Shown here piece after piece: positions 20,506 through 33,102 of a stretch of 35,609 nucleotides of DNA. The DNA lies in assembly GCA_002633005.1 (NCBI GenBank), contig NMRA01000631.1, forward strand, positions 203,730 to 239,338. Direction: 5' to 3'. A model generated the notes under the pieces. The model was not told where the DNA came from. It did not search any database and was given only the letters and a program-made list of their open reading frames with translations. This DNA is from Phoronis australis (Eukaryota; Phoronida; Phoronidae). The first letter of the stretch is position 1, and each line of letters begins with the position of its first letter. The position numbers were made by a program, and so were the translations under genes.

Positions 20506-21432
20506 AATGAGGTGTAAGCTGTAGATCCAGGTAAACATCTGAGGCTTTGTATTAACTGATCCAGAGGTGGTAAATTAAAGTTGAAGGGCATTCCACCACA
20601 AGCTTGGGGGAGACAGAAAAGGCCTACCTTGAACTGTTTGGTCTAGAATAAAGAACATTAATGTCTGACTTCAGGAAGTCTGTTGTCACACAATGGATTT
20701 TAATAATTCATAAGGTGTTACAAACAGCTTCACAATAGACACTAGTGACAACACAACACTATTTCTTCCATCTGTTTTCCTTTGTAAATAATACTTTTTC
20801 CTTTGTCCCAGGAGGATTCATTAGAATCGCATAGAGTAACACTGCAAAGTCGTTTATCATATATGTCTTGTACTGTAGGGGTGTGGAGCTTTGTGGGAGA
20901 TGGAGTTTTTTATCAAGGAATTATTTCAAGGATTAATACATGTATGTATTTTGATAGCAGGTTGGTCAGTTATTTAATAGTGATGAATGCGTCCTTATGA
21001 AACTATTCCATCTTGATCTATATAATCGACTCAATGTGTCCCACTCCCAAGCACTTCTTGCCATAGAGCGTGTTGCCCAGTTGGCCAAGTCTTGTCACTA
21101 TGCACCCGACGCCTCAGGCCCAGTCAGCCAAGCCTCGTTTCTATGCACCTGACGCCTCAAGACACCACAGAAATTATTAATTATGCATGCGGAGCATTGC
21201 ATAAACACGCTTCTGGTTTTTTCTGTTAAGTTGTGGGATATTTGTTGTCTTGTGGTTGCAGAATGATAGTAAAAGATGGTTTAGGTTGATAAAGTGACAC
21301 ATAAAGGTGTTAAATTAGAGTAGGCGTGAAGACATCCTAATGTACGCAATTGTGAAATCGTGCTGCGGTACAGTACTTTTGTTTTGTTGACAGTTTTAAC
21401 ACCACGCTTGTGCTAGGACAATTGTAGTTTGC

Positions 21433-22054
21433 GCTACAACAAGTTACGTTAAAGCAAGTTACCCTAAACAGCACTTCATGCTTAGCTTAACGCCAAGTCG
21501 CATTTGGTGGTGTGGCAAAAATCTCAGGTCGCCAACGAAATATAAGCTTGACAAAACTGAAAATCCCAGGTTACCAAATGAAGTCTGATGAGGTTGTTGA
21601 TCTGACATAAAATCGTCGACTAAAATACAACAAACAAAAAAGGTCGAATAGTCAACGAACTAACATAGACCGCGGATGATGGCATACACTGGTGGCGTTT
21701 ATTTCACCGATCTTGCCCGATTTTTGCCGAACAATTCCGACTTTCGTCTGTTTACTTCCTGTTGTAATTTAAGCATGTGTTTGATGTGCTCTGATTGCAG
21801 TGGTGGCAAAAGCACGGATTTCAGGAAATAAACGGAACAATTGTGAACCAAAGGTAACACATCTAGGAAAACTGTTAGTAATTTAAAGTTTGGAAGTCAA
21901 CACCAACTTTGAAATGAATTTAGGGGGAATTATTGTCTGACTGTGATACTCGCAGTGACGATTTTGTGGCGACTTGAGATTTTTTCCGGGTCACCAAACA
22001 CAATCTTCTAAAACAAGTTACCCTAACCTCAGAAAGGTGGGGTAAGTTGTTGCA
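21433..22054. mobile_element. Candidate foldback/MITE element with degenerate inverted ends
   Basis: Both ends carry AAGTTACCCTAA motifs (near 21456 and 22014) and AACAAGTT/AAGTTGTT. Further in, AAAAATCTCAGGTCGCCA (21517-21534) is the inverse of TGGCGACTTGAGATTTTT (21967-21984). The interior is non-coding. The GTTACCCTA-type motif is shared with 8233-8252 and 10130-10180, suggesting one dispersed family. Confidence 0.45.
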
Positions 22055-22606
22055 CGTGTGTCGAGTTGACCCTGTTGTGTGAAAGTACTGTACTGTACTT
22101 TGGTTGCCTCAGTCGTTGTCAATATAGACTTTTCTGTTTGCACTTGGATGTCCTATAGTGACAGTGGGAGTGTACTTTGCAGGACTTTCCAATCAGCTGA
22201 AATACTGGGACAGTTATAAGTGGGCTTGAATTTTTGTGGTTGTCTGCTTTGATTTCATTGTTCATGATGCTGATTCCTGGGCCCTAAGACATATGTATTT
22301 TTATGTGAATTATGGCAAACATGTATTATTCCCTTCAAATCAGTTTGCATGACCTAGTTTATACTTGAGTTTGTGGTTTGCCAAACCCTTATGCTGGCAG
22401 TTTCACAACTGACATGTTTTATATATATACCCTTAGTTTCAACTCTTAATACCATTTTCACACTTGACATGTTTTACTTTACCTTCAGTCAGACGCTTTT
22501 CATTGCCTCTTGACATATTTTACATTATTTATAGTCTTATACCTTCAGTGAGACACAATTGTGTTGCTACTTCAAAAAAACCTAACTTTGTTTGGCATCA
22601 GCAAGG

Positions 22607-22666
22607 TATATCCAGCGGCTATCAATCAAAAATGACTATGTCCAGCAGCTGTCAATCAAAACGATA
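22607..22666. repeat. Tandem duplication, 2 x 30 bp
   Basis: TATATCCAGCGGCTATCAAT followed by CAAAAATGAC is repeated as TATGTCCAGCAGCTGTCAAT followed by CAAAACGATA, with about five substitutions. Confidence 0.8.
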
Positions 22667-23755
22667 TTGAAACTTCCACCATGAGGTCATCGCCTTTTTA
22701 TCTAAATTGATGACTCACATAAGATTAATATTAGTAAGCTATTTGCTCATTGCAAACTAAAATCCCCAATATTCTGTTTGTTGTATATACCTATCAACAA
22801 GTTGTTCCCAAGTAGATTAGTTATTTGCCAATATGGGGCACTTATTCACCTTATATCTAATCTGGTGTTTCGGTGTCAGCAATAGGAAACATTTGAGGTG
22901 AACCCTTTAGCTTTATGGGAGCATATTAAAGGACTTCACATTCTGGTGATCAAAATGGGCAGACTTTACTCTATCATTGCCATTTTTCTTTAGAACTGTG
23001 TTTCTCATTGCCAAAAAGATTTTGAAAGTATGTGCAGTCGTTAAAAACACTATGAAATTGTTATTTGTTGGTGGATTGTTATGAACCTTTCAGAGTAGGA
23101 AGCACACATGATATTCTTACATTTGACCTTATGCGTTGAAGCAGGTATTCTCTTGGTAGGGTGTTCAAGATTTCAGGTGAAAAAATACTATCGTTGGTCA
23201 ATGAAGGGTATTGATTGAAATTCATAGCCCGCTTGTCTCGGTACATACCTTGTCTCACATCTGACATTGTTAAAATCAGTTGTTTTGAATTTGAGTCAAT
23301 TATACCTCAACGATGGAAACTTTAGCAATTTTTCAAGTAAATGGTGGACTGAAATGTCTTCAAATGCAACAAAAATTAAATTATTTTTGGGATTTGGGAA
23401 ATCTGTCTTTCTGTAATCTGTCAATGTTGTTAAACTGTAGTTATCTCCCATGAAATTGAGAATTAACTTGATCAAGGAGAAAGTACCCGACTCGCTGATT
23501 GGGGGATTTGACGGTAATCAACATCGTGATTGCAAGGAAGTATGAGTATTGAAAATTGAATGCTCAGTCCAAGACACAACTAAAGAGCACGATGATGTGC
23601 AAAATACTCTTATCACCATCTCGCAACAGTGGGGATATTTCAACATGTTGCAGTGACAGTCAGCATATTTCAACTTGTTGCAAGCTAGGTTGGAAAAATG
23701 TCTTTTCTTCAACTACAAAAGATTGCCTTGTATAAACTTTATCACTGCCATATAG
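22667..23755. other. Stretch without recognisable gene or repeat
   Basis: About 1.1 kb of AT-rich sequence. The short open frames on the minus strand (for example 23079-23267) show no domain and no conserved splice context. Confidence 0.5.
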
Positions 23756-24665
23756 TACCGTAAACTCACGGGTTAACTCCCATGCCCGGGTAAAAGCCCA
23801 TCCCCGACTTTTGCCAAATTTCAATTTAAGCGCCAATGTTCTGGTTATCGCCATCCCCTACCTTGCACAAGTTTCAGCTTCTCGGGTAATTGCCCAGATT
23901 TGAATTAAGCATTTAGTCACAAACCCCTCGTTGCCATTGCAAAGTTAAGGTCAGGGCGGGAAGCAAACGAGTCTCAGTCTTTCAATAAATTTTTACACTC
24001 GCAAAATTTAGCGAGCTTATGAGGTATGACATGAGACCTTATTTTGATTTTATAAACAGATGGCGTTGTCCATGGCTTTTATTCCCCGAAAGGAAAACCT
24101 GTCAAGCCTCAAACAACTCATGAGCATATTTGTCACGACAAATGATGCACTTGAGTTCGCATGTTTGAGACAGCTCAACTCAGTTCAGTTTTATCCTCTG
24201 AGTAGTCTAATCCCACCTTGCAAGTGTTAAAAGTTATTGAGAGACTGGGTCGCGTTTACGGCCGGGAAGGAATCATTGGCGTTTTACATTAAGGAAACAA
24301 AATGGAGTCACGTTCACTGACCTGAAATAGTACCTGTTGATATGGCAAGTGATGCACTGCCATTTGAGTTTCATGAAGTTCCACGGTATGACATTTTGCA
24401 GTGCGCTAGTATATTTGAAAACTGAGTTTTTAGCCAGGTCTGGCGAACGTACACTTTCAAAGTCGAGATCCTGTTTCTGTTTGAGGCGTGAGAAACTTTG
24501 TCATTGTCAGGCTCTGCTGATCGACCAAACTTATGTGCTCTAATGAACACCCTGCGTGCTTGCCCATTTCGGCTAAAATGTGGACCTCGACTTTTGCCAA
24601 TTTGCAGTTTAAGCGCCCACTGCTTGGGTACTCACCCCCTCCCCCCCCCCCCGTGGGGTTACGGT
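23756..24665. mobile_element. TIR element with TACCGTAA ends
   Basis: The left end is TACCGTAAACTCACGGG; the right end, reverse complemented, is TACCGTAACCCCACGG, followed by a long poly-G run (poly-C on the + strand at 24643-24654). Inside both ends a segment like CGACTTTTGCCAA..TTTAAGCGCC occurs in direct orientation (about 23803-23834 and 24588-24617). The GTAC/GCGCC composition resembles the 8697-9730 element, though the ends differ. No transposase is seen. Confidence 0.5.
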
Positions 24666-25107
24666 AATCTATTGAAAATTCTAATGATGACAGATTTGGG
24701 GCAATCAATTTTGTACAATAGGATATAAATTTCTTTAAGTTTATATCGTGAGTACATAGTTCTTCACTTGACCCTATCCCCACCAAACTGAAGTGAAAGT
24801 GTTTGTTTTGTGTCCATGTTAATTACATTTTTTCCACCACCAGTTGATCTCCGTCTAAGTATCTGTAGTAAGTGTTCAAATTACCATTGAAACGCCGACT
24901 GAATTCATTTAAGCAAATTAAAAAATTCCAGTTTGTATGTTGAGTGTTGAGCTAGGAATGGCAACGTGTTGTCTGAACTTTCACGATTCTAAAAAACGAC
25001 TCAACAGTTTTCCTTCAAATTAAGTGCTATGACGTCATGGTGTTACCATGGTAACCCTGTGCTGTATTGATGTTCCCAGGGTGTTTTGTTTTGTTGAAAA
25101 CCAATTA

Positions 25108-25250
25108 CATGTCTGATCAATATGAAAATGTATTTTAGTCAGATCTATTGGGCTGGGTAACAATGAGGTAGTTCTGAGGACGGCTACATGTCTGATCAAT
25201 ATGAAAAATGTATTTTTAATCAGTTCTGTTAGCCTGGGTAGTAGGCTAAA
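25108..25250. repeat. Tandem duplication of about 80 bp, diverged
   Basis: The segment beginning ACATGTCTGATCAATATGAA and running through ATGTATTTTAGTCAG to GGGCTGGGTA recurs from 25187 with small insertions (ATGTATTTTTAATCAG, GCCTGGGTA). Confidence 0.85.
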
Positions 25251-27837
25251 GATGGGTACATTGACTAATGGCACTGTAGGGGTTCTCAGTACATTATTTG
25301 TTGGTAAGTATCACTCACTCAGCAAGCCAAGGCATTTAAAACCTTTCTTGTGTATGTTTGTGGGACATTTTAAATAAAAAATTCAATACCGAATGAATTT
25401 GATGCGGGCGGGCATTTGTCAGTAGTGATGCAGGCGGACATTTTTTGTTTTAGTAGAGAGGTGCAGGTTTCATATAGGGTTTTTTGGCCTTAGGTTTAAT
25501 AAAACTTAGCGAGCTTACACTTGGCGGGTTTTTTTCTTGAATTATGAGTAAAGCACGTGATCTGACTAGCTTTCACTCACAAGTTACAAGCGTTCCAAGA
25601 GAAATATCTCAGTAGAGCGGAAATTGTTAAATGTCCCAATTTTTGAAAATGGTATTAGCATGCTAATCACTTACTGGTGCAGTTATGTGCTTTATTTCAA
25701 CAATGTGAATTTTAATTAATCTGTAAATTGCTAAAATATTTCTAGGCACATTTATTTTGGAAAATTAGTGTAATACAAATCATCATTCTGTTGCGGTATT
25801 TTGATATAGTGCTGGGGAATGAGGCTATATAGTGTGGCTTGTATGGTTCTAGCCATGTGTGGTAAAATCTTGTCAAAAGGATATAAGGAACTTTTTATTC
25901 ATTTTTATGAGCAATAAACTGCATCATATTAATCCTTAACCATTTTTATGTGTTTAGCTGCTACCATCAAACATTATCTTGAAAATTTTTGGACATTCAT
26001 ATAAATATTTTAACATTTCAAACATGAATAAAGGGCAATTGGCATTATTTTTGTCTGAAATTGGCTAAAATTTCTCCACACTTGTCAGCAAAGGTAATTA
26101 TTTTACAGATTATTTCATGATGACAGCCATCTCATTTACAGATATAGTAACTGGCCATTTCATCATGTAGTGGTGACATGGTGTTAGATGGCTTAGTTGG
26201 TGGACAATGTTGGCACATTTCCAAGTTTTTTTATAAAATCAGCAGACAATTGTACTATCAAATTGTCACTCTTGTAGTGTGAGTTATGCAAAAGTGATTC
26301 ATGCGAAAGTGACTAGCATCTCAAAAGGTCCTTGAATGAAAGAAATTGTGTTTTATTCCTGTGAACTTAGCTCGTCTTGCACACCAGAATTAGGAATTGT
26401 GTCATGCATTCTAAAGGTGCTTTTGAGCTCTCACAATGCTAAAGAGTTTTTTGTAGAATGTTTCCTATTGGGGAACGTCTGCGAGAGTTAATGTACAGTC
26501 TGTGAGGTGAACCATTTACAACCTATGGAAACTGACCTAACTGGTTATGTTGTGTGGGGAACCACCACTTGACTGACTTGACAAGGCTCAGGTTTCTAGT
26601 TAGACTGACAAGTTACTCTTCCAGCTGTGAGGTGTTGTTGTTAGCAAAAGACCACTTGTTTGTCAGTTGTTTCAAAAACTCAGCTTTGTATTTCCTCAAA
26701 GGTTCTGGCTCATTATTGGGAACAGCCTACTCAGTTGTGTACTGTACAGACTTTGTGTAACATCCTTATAGTACTTGCTGGGGTTGATGTCCTATCGAGG
26801 CCAAATATGCTCTGACCAAGTTTTGAAATTTCTTGTTTTTTGGTAAAATAGTGATGGGTTCCGTAAAAAATGTTAGCCTGAATGTGTGCAGTTGAGATAT
26901 TAAAAAATGAAAACGTGTCAATATTGCATTCAGACTTTCAAGCTCTTAGTTGAAAGTGAAGTCTCATCCAGTTCTTTTTCTCGCTGCACTTCAGTAAGTA
27001 AAAAATCTATCCCAAGGTGTAGGAATCATTGTATTTGAACTCCAGACTACGTTGCTACAGATCAGATGATTTGTAATATTTCCTTTTTTAGAATGGTGGC
27101 CTGTGACATGATTTTGCTAGTTGTATGCCCTTCTAGTATGATCTCAAATAGGTGTGCAATGTGTCAGTCATGTTGTCTGGGTTTGGTGATTGACAGTCTG
27201 AAGTGGAATATTCAGGCGGCCATGCAACACAAAACCTTTACGATAAGACATGTGACCAAGACAACAAGATTTACATTCAAGTTAAGAAATTAAAATTACA
27301 ATTGAAATAAAGCAGGGATCTCCTACCCACTGTCAACGCTGAATATTTGCAAGTTTCTTTATTATCCCTCTTACATAAATGTATTGCGAATTATGTTCCT
27401 TGAATTTTATCGTTGACCCAGTTTGACAATTGGAAACGAGAGCTAAGTTTAAGTAAACAAAATCACTTCCCTCTACAATGTTTTGGATACATGCTGTAAT
27501 CAAGTCACTGTTTTCTCCAAGTTAATCAACAACATCTTGTTTTTCTCAAGCCGTTCATCCTACCTGTTTATTATCATGCCTGAAGGATCACTCTGTGAGC
27601 TCTACATCCTTTGTAATGGTGTCACTCAGTTCACTAGTATCTTTGTATTATGGTCATTCATCTGTAAATTCCCTTAGCTATGTTCAAAGTTTTTTTCATG
27701 TACTGTTTGTTTAGTATGCATGCATGACACCTGGTGGAATTTTCCTGATACAATTTGCAATCTCTGCACACAATTGACTAGTTTCAGGTATTGAACAGTT
27801 ATGTATTTTGTTTCATCAAATTTTAAAACGAGAGCGC
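25251..27837. other. Stretch without recognisable gene or repeat
   Basis: This is 2.6 kb of AT-rich, stop-rich sequence. A TTAGCGAGCTTA motif at about 25505 also occurs near 24009, so small repeat fragments may be present, but nothing can be delimited. Confidence 0.5.
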
Positions 27838-28103
27838 TCGGAGGAGCGACACTTGGCGGAACTAATCGAAAAGACGACGATGAGGGAGACGACGACAATC
27901 AAGACGATCACGGCGGCAATTATGAATAAGACGATAACACGATAACATTCATGTGACTAGCGAAGAAATCAAATAGAGAGCAGACAATCAACTACAATAA
28001 AGAACAATAGATGGCCCAGCATGACGGACGAGTCATGTCTGTTCCCACATTCTAAAATAGGTGGCGCTATGTGACAGTCTGCAAAGCAAAGTTATGTTTA
28101 CAA

Positions 28104-28104
28104 N
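28104..28104. other. Single ambiguous base (N) in the repeat block
   Basis: N within TTTACAANAAAATG. It may mark a join between contigs, as the N at 6856 does. Further single Ns lie at 30854, 31905 and 33825. Confidence 0.6.
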
Positions 28105-28490
28105 AAAATGAAATTTGCCTTTGTTTTTTTTTTGAAACCTAGCCTCAGGAACCATGTTCAATAGGGGAATTACTATATGATGGTTCATGAATATAAAAAC
28201 TGAAGACTAAATCCCTCTGTCAGCTCCTCCCATTGTTTCATAAGGTTCAAGTTCACTAATTTATTTTAGCTGCGGCTTTACCAGCAGTAGCCGCTGGTTT
28301 TGTCGCGGATACATCTGGAAATGTATGGAACAGGACGTCTTTGTTCATCAATTAAAGTTTCAAAAGATTTGCCTTTTTTCTCAAGACATTAGGTCATCCA
28401 ATCATCGCACAGCACTGGAAAGTTTCCGGCATTGAAATGGCAGTGCCAGTATACCAGTAGGTTGAAACCTCCCGTCTGTATTACATGGTA

Positions 28491-28504
28491 TCTGTAGGTG
28501 GCGC
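28491..28504 (+). promoter_or_regulatory. CTCF-like motif, plus orientation
   Basis: TCTGTAGGTGGCGC matches CCASYAGRKGGCRS at 12 of 14 positions. A weaker one, AAAATAGGTGGCGC (11/14), lies at 28054-28067. Both are outside the recognised e-module copies. Confidence 0.25.
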
Positions 28505-29946
28505 TGAACGCCTGTCCACCTAAGACCTATCGCCGTGTGGTGGGTTAGTGAATTGCAATATAGCGTGGCTATTTTGAAAGTCAGTTATTGCAATTATATG
28601 GTGTTCGCTTGTAGTAATGCCATTTCACCACGCTGGTCTAGTTCAATGCCTTGTGTGAAATGTTTGAAACTCTTAAACCTTTGATTAACCACAAATCGTA
28701 GTTTCAACCGCACCTATAGACACCCCTGTTATCCGGACGGATTCATGCAATCTGACTTCTTTCACTGACAGAAATTATTTCTGAATCCCAAATTCTGAAA
28801 AAATGTTTTTGAACACCCACCTCCTGTTTTTCAAGTTCGCCTTGGCGTTAACATAGTACGAGTGTGGTAAGTATATCTACTTGGGTAATCTTACTTTCTG
28901 TTCACTTGAGTACTCATCCTCTAAGAGCTCAGGAAAACCCTAGCTACACTCCTAGAACTGGTTTACCTCTTGGGTTCATGATGGGTTTGGAGTTTGTAAG
29001 ACTAAGTACAGGTGAACTTTTGATGAAGAAGGATCAGACGTTTCGTCTTCAAAGTCGTATCTACCCTATCCCTTCATTATCTATGTGATAAAATTGAGTG
29101 GTACAAGAGTTGTACAAAAGGAATGAAATTTTGTTACATTTTTAATAAATATTATGAAACCATTTGATGAAGCTTCAGTATTCAATTGCGGAGTTTCAGA
29201 ACTCGGTTATGATTTACCTTTGAATAAAGTTTGCCATTTATTGTTAAACCCAGAAAATGAAAGCACTCTGAGGAGCGAAACTTGGCGAAATTAACCAAAA
29301 AAACACGTTCGAGAGGACGAGAAAAGACGACGACAGAGATGATGACGAAGGTGACAGCTATGACGACGATGGTGGCGATAATAGACAACCCTAGTTATGA
29401 TATCATTCATATAACGAACGTAGAGGTCAGAAATCACTAAGAAATAGGCTACAGTCTTGAGCGACACTTGGCGAAATTAACTGAAGAAAAGACGACGTCG
29501 GAGATGATGACGAAGATGACGAGTATGATGATGGTGGTGGCCATGATGAAGAACATCATAACATTCATATGACGAATTTAGATGTCATAAATCATTAAGA
29601 AATAGGCTGCAGTCTAGTTCAATAGAAGCTAAACCAACCTGAATGCAGCAAGAACGCTCAACAAAGGAGCAGCGTTATCACAAAATCTCAAATAACTCGA
29701 AAAGTAGATGTCGTAGAGAAAAATGGAAAGCATCTTCTGAGAGCCCGTTCAAAGCTCTATCTAAACTGATGGTATCGCCTGATTCCGTAAATTTTTCGAA
29801 AAAAATGAAATTGCGTTTTTTTTTAAAGAATTTCAAAGTCAAATAACTCGAAAACGGTAAGTCTGAGAAAAAAATTGTTACAAGCCATTTGAAAGATAAT
29901 ACTTCAAAGAATCTACATGCAAAAAATCGGGAATTGGTCTGATAAT

Positions 29947-30034
29947 GCGCCCTCTAGAGGAGAAAACGTTTTTAAGCCAAAATCGAGGTGCGCATGCGCG
30001 ATCACCGATATTTCCGCCATCTTTAACCGGAAGT
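29947..30034. promoter_or_regulatory. Module e, copy 1: CTCF-, NRF1-, YY1- and ETS-like motifs
   Basis: In order: GCGCCCTCTAGAGG (29947-29960, minus strand 13/14 to the CTCF core), GTGCGCATGCGCG (29988-30000, the NRF1 palindrome), CCGCCATCTTT (30014-30024, YY1-like on the minus strand) and ACCGGAAGT (30026-30034, ETS-like). These are motif matches only. All four belong to factors usually found at promoters or boundaries in animals. Confidence 0.4.
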
Positions 30035-30100
30035 AAACAATTTCCGGTATACTTGTAGCAAGCTTCCGGTCCATTTACTGTGCCGATTCTTAGCCTTCTA

Positions 30101-30853
30101 CGCAGGGACTCATCTAGCGGCCGTTCTGGCCGTCCTTAGGACGGCTCTTTTAAAAAAATGACGGCTTTGGACGGCACGGCTCAGACGGAAAAAAGACGGC
30201 CTGTTCCAAAACAACCTCGGCGAAAATGAAGGCTAAACGAAGAATTTTAACATTTATTATTAATAAATTTCATTGAAACCTACAATTCATTGTTTAAGTT
30301 CGCTAAATATTAAGAAATAACTCGATATTAGAAACTTTTGCCGTCTATTTGTACTATGACGATCGGCAAATACTGGCAGCCATCTTTGGGGAATACCTTC
30401 CTATTCTGTGACGTCAAGGGGGCTTCATACGGAATCCCCCGCACGACTAGTGTCGAGAAATATTGCATCCAGCACTAACTACCCATACATGGACACTTAA
30501 TCTTTGAAATTGAAGACCCCACACCCGAAGTTCAAAGGATTTGCCGTACCCCTAGTACTAGTTGCCGACGCGGAAGTTGAAGCGGCACTCTACATATTCG
30601 ACGGAGCAGCCAATTTGAAATAGCCGACGGAGAACGTACACTTCGAAAAAAATGATACCCGACAAAATTCTAGCATTGACCTGCCGTACAAATGCCATCA
30701 ATGTCGTTGAACATGCAAACTTCCTTAATTTGTTCGCATAGCTCCGTTGCAACTCGAACGAATGAATGAAAAAATATCAAAAAAATCCGCACGGCCGAAC
30801 GACTTATATTGATGCGCGAGAATGCAGTGCAAACTTTACGAGAAAAAATGTGG
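30101..30853. other. Segment interrupting the repeat block
   Basis: After the e/f junction near 30100 the sequence no longer matches the other repeat copies. It begins with a GACGGC-rich stretch (CGGCCGTTCTGGCCGTCC, GGACGGCTC, GACGGCACGGC) and continues non-coding until the N at 30854, after which sequence like 27926 onward resumes. It may be an insertion or an assembly junction. Confidence 0.45.
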
Positions 30854-31741
30854 NGATAACATTCATGTGACTAGCGAAGAAATCAAATAGAGAGCATACA
30901 ATCAATTACAATAAAGAACAATAGATGGCGGAACATCACGGTCCAGTCTGCAGTAGGACAGTGCTGGCTGGGTCAGTCTGGGTCAACTAGGCTTAATCAA
31001 AATAAAGTGAACTGAAAGCCAGCCAGCTGCGTCCTATAATAGGTGACCGAAGGAACAACGGCATTCGAAAATCTCAAATAATTCAAAAGTAGACGTTGTA
31101 GCGCAAAATGGAAAATATCGTCTGAAAACCCGTCCACAACTCTACGTACTTTGATAGAGCATACAATCAACTACAATAAAGAACAATAGATGGCGCAACA
31201 TTACCGACGAGGCATGCTTTGCAGTAGGACAGTGCTGGCTGGGTCAGTCTGGGTCAACTAGGCATAACCAAAACAAAGTGAGCTGAAAGCCAGCCAGCTG
31301 CGTGTGACCGAAGGAACAACGGTAACCGAAAATCTCGAATAATTCAAAAAGTAGACGTCGTACCGCAATATGGAAAGTATCTCCTGAAAGCCCATTGAAA
31401 ACTCTATCTAAAGTGATAGTGTGGCAAAAATCAAAAAAATTTTCGAGAAAATTGAAAATTTGCCATTTTTTTTGAAATTCAAAGTCAAATAACTCGAAAA
31501 CGGTAAGTCTGAGAAATACGCTCTTGCAGACTTTTTGAAAGGCATTACTTCAAGGAATCCACATGCAAAAATTCTCGCATTTGCTCTTCCCATAAAAAAT
31601 TCGACACCAGAGCGATTGAAACCGTGTGAATATGCCCCACAGCCGCCATCTTGAAAGTGACTTCCGGTTCAATAATTTTTTATAAAAGCTTATTAAACTC
31701 AACAAACACCTGACCAGTTTGAAAGTGATTGGTTTGCAAAT

Positions 31742-31819
31742 GCGCCCTCTACAGGAGAAAACGTTTTTAGCCATATTTCGGGGTGCGCATGCGCCACATC
31801 CAATATTTCCGCCATCTTT
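31742..31819. promoter_or_regulatory. Module e, copy 2: CTCF-, NRF1- and YY1-like motifs
   Basis: GCGCCCTCTACAGG (31742-31755), TGCGCATGCGC (31784-31794) and CCGCCATCTTT (31809-31819). The ETS-like site is degraded to ACCAGAAAT. Confidence 0.4.
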
Positions 31820-31905
31820 AACCAGAAATCAACTATTTCTGCACAATTGTAGCACATGCGTTCTAGTATATTCGTACCGATTTTCAGCTATGTAGGTCGA
31901 AAAAN

Positions 31906-31990
31906 CCCTCTACAGGAGAATACGTTTTTAGCCATATTTCGGGGTGCGCATGCGCCACGTCCAATATTCCCGCCATCTTTATCCGGAAGT
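31906..31990. promoter_or_regulatory. Module e, copy 3: same motif order after an N
   Basis: CCCTCTACAGG follows the N at 31905, then TGCGCATGCGC (31945-31955), CCGCCATCTTT (31970-31980) and ATCCGGAAGT (31981-31990). It is nearly identical to copy 2 located 163 bp upstream, so an assembly duplication is possible. Confidence 0.4.
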
Positions 31991-32099
31991 CAAAGATTTT
32001 CCGCACAGTTGTAGCACATTGGTTCTAGTATAATCGTACCGATTTTGAGCCATGTACGTCGAAAAATGCAGCCTCTACCAGTATTTGACTGTGAAATCG

Positions 32100-32135
32100 G
32101 ATACAAAATGGCTGCCACGTCCGCCATTTTGTATC
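32100..32135. repeat. Hairpin in repeat module f, copy 1
   Basis: GATACAAAATGG (32100-32111) and CCATTTTGTATC (32124-32135) are perfect 12-bp inverted arms around CTGCCACGTCCG. Both arms contain an ATGGC/GCCAT YY1-like core. Confidence 0.85.
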
Positions 32136-33014
32136 TGATTATGACCAAAAACAATAGCGTTCCAGTAAATCCCAATCTACATGCTGTGTGCAAATTTCGT
32201 GAAAATCGGACCAGAATTGCGACCTGTAGAGAGCGAACAAACAAAAAAAAATGATGACGAAGATGACGAAGATGACGACGATGGTGGTGAGGATGAACAA
32301 AAGGAGTAACAATAACGTACACATGACGAACGTAGAAGTCCGAAATCAGTAAGAAAAAGGCTACAGTCTTGTGCGACACTTGGCGAAATTAACGGAAAAG
32401 ACAACGACGGAGATGATGACGAATATGATGACGATGATGACGAATATGATGATGGTGGTGGCGATGATGAACAACATCACAACATTCATATGACGAACTT
32501 ATATGTCATAAATCAATAAGAAATAGGCTACAGTCTAGTTCAATAGAAGATAAACCAACATCAATGCAGCAAGAGCGCTCAACAAAGGAACAGCGTTATC
32601 AGAAAATCTAAAATAACTCGAAAGTAGACGTTCTAGCGAAAAATGGAAAACATCTTCTGAAAGCCCGTTCAAAATTCTATATAAACTGATGGTATCCTCT
32701 AATTCCGTAAATTTTTCGAAAAAAATGAAATTTTGGGTTTTTTTTAAGAAATTCAAAGTCTAATAACTCGAAAACGGTAACTCTGATAAAAAATTGTTAC
32801 AGGTCATTTGAAAGATTATACTTCAAAGAATCTACATGCAAAAAATCACGTCTTTTTCTCTTCCCGTTTAAAATCGCACTCCAGACGATTGAAAATGGGT
32901 CAAAAAGAGCCATATCCGCCATCTTGAATGCAACTTCCGGTTTTTTGGCTTTGTATAATAGCACGTTACAAGAAACTAATACCTGTAAAAATTCGAAGGA
33001 ATTTGTCTGATAAT

Positions 33015-33102
33015 GCGCCCTCTAGAGGAGAAAACGTTTTTAAGCCAAAATCGAGGTGCGCATGCGCGATCGCCGATATTTCCGCCACCTTTAGCCGGAA
33101 GT
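33015..33102. promoter_or_regulatory. Module e, copy 4: CTCF-, NRF1-, YY1- and ETS-like motifs
   Basis: GCGCCCTCTAGAGG (33015-33028), GTGCGCATGCGCG (33056-33068), CCGCCACCTT (33082-33091, one change in the YY1-like core) and GCCGGAAGT (33094-33102). Confidence 0.4.

Noticed and set aside
28864-29088. 74-codon + strand open frame at a GTAAGT-like site
   Set aside because: No recognisable domain and no acceptor; the GTAAGT lies at its start, not its end. Possibly a fragment of an unknown repeat.
31990-32404. His/Ser-rich minus-strand open frames
   Set aside because: Created by the GATGACGA-rich simple sequence read in reverse.
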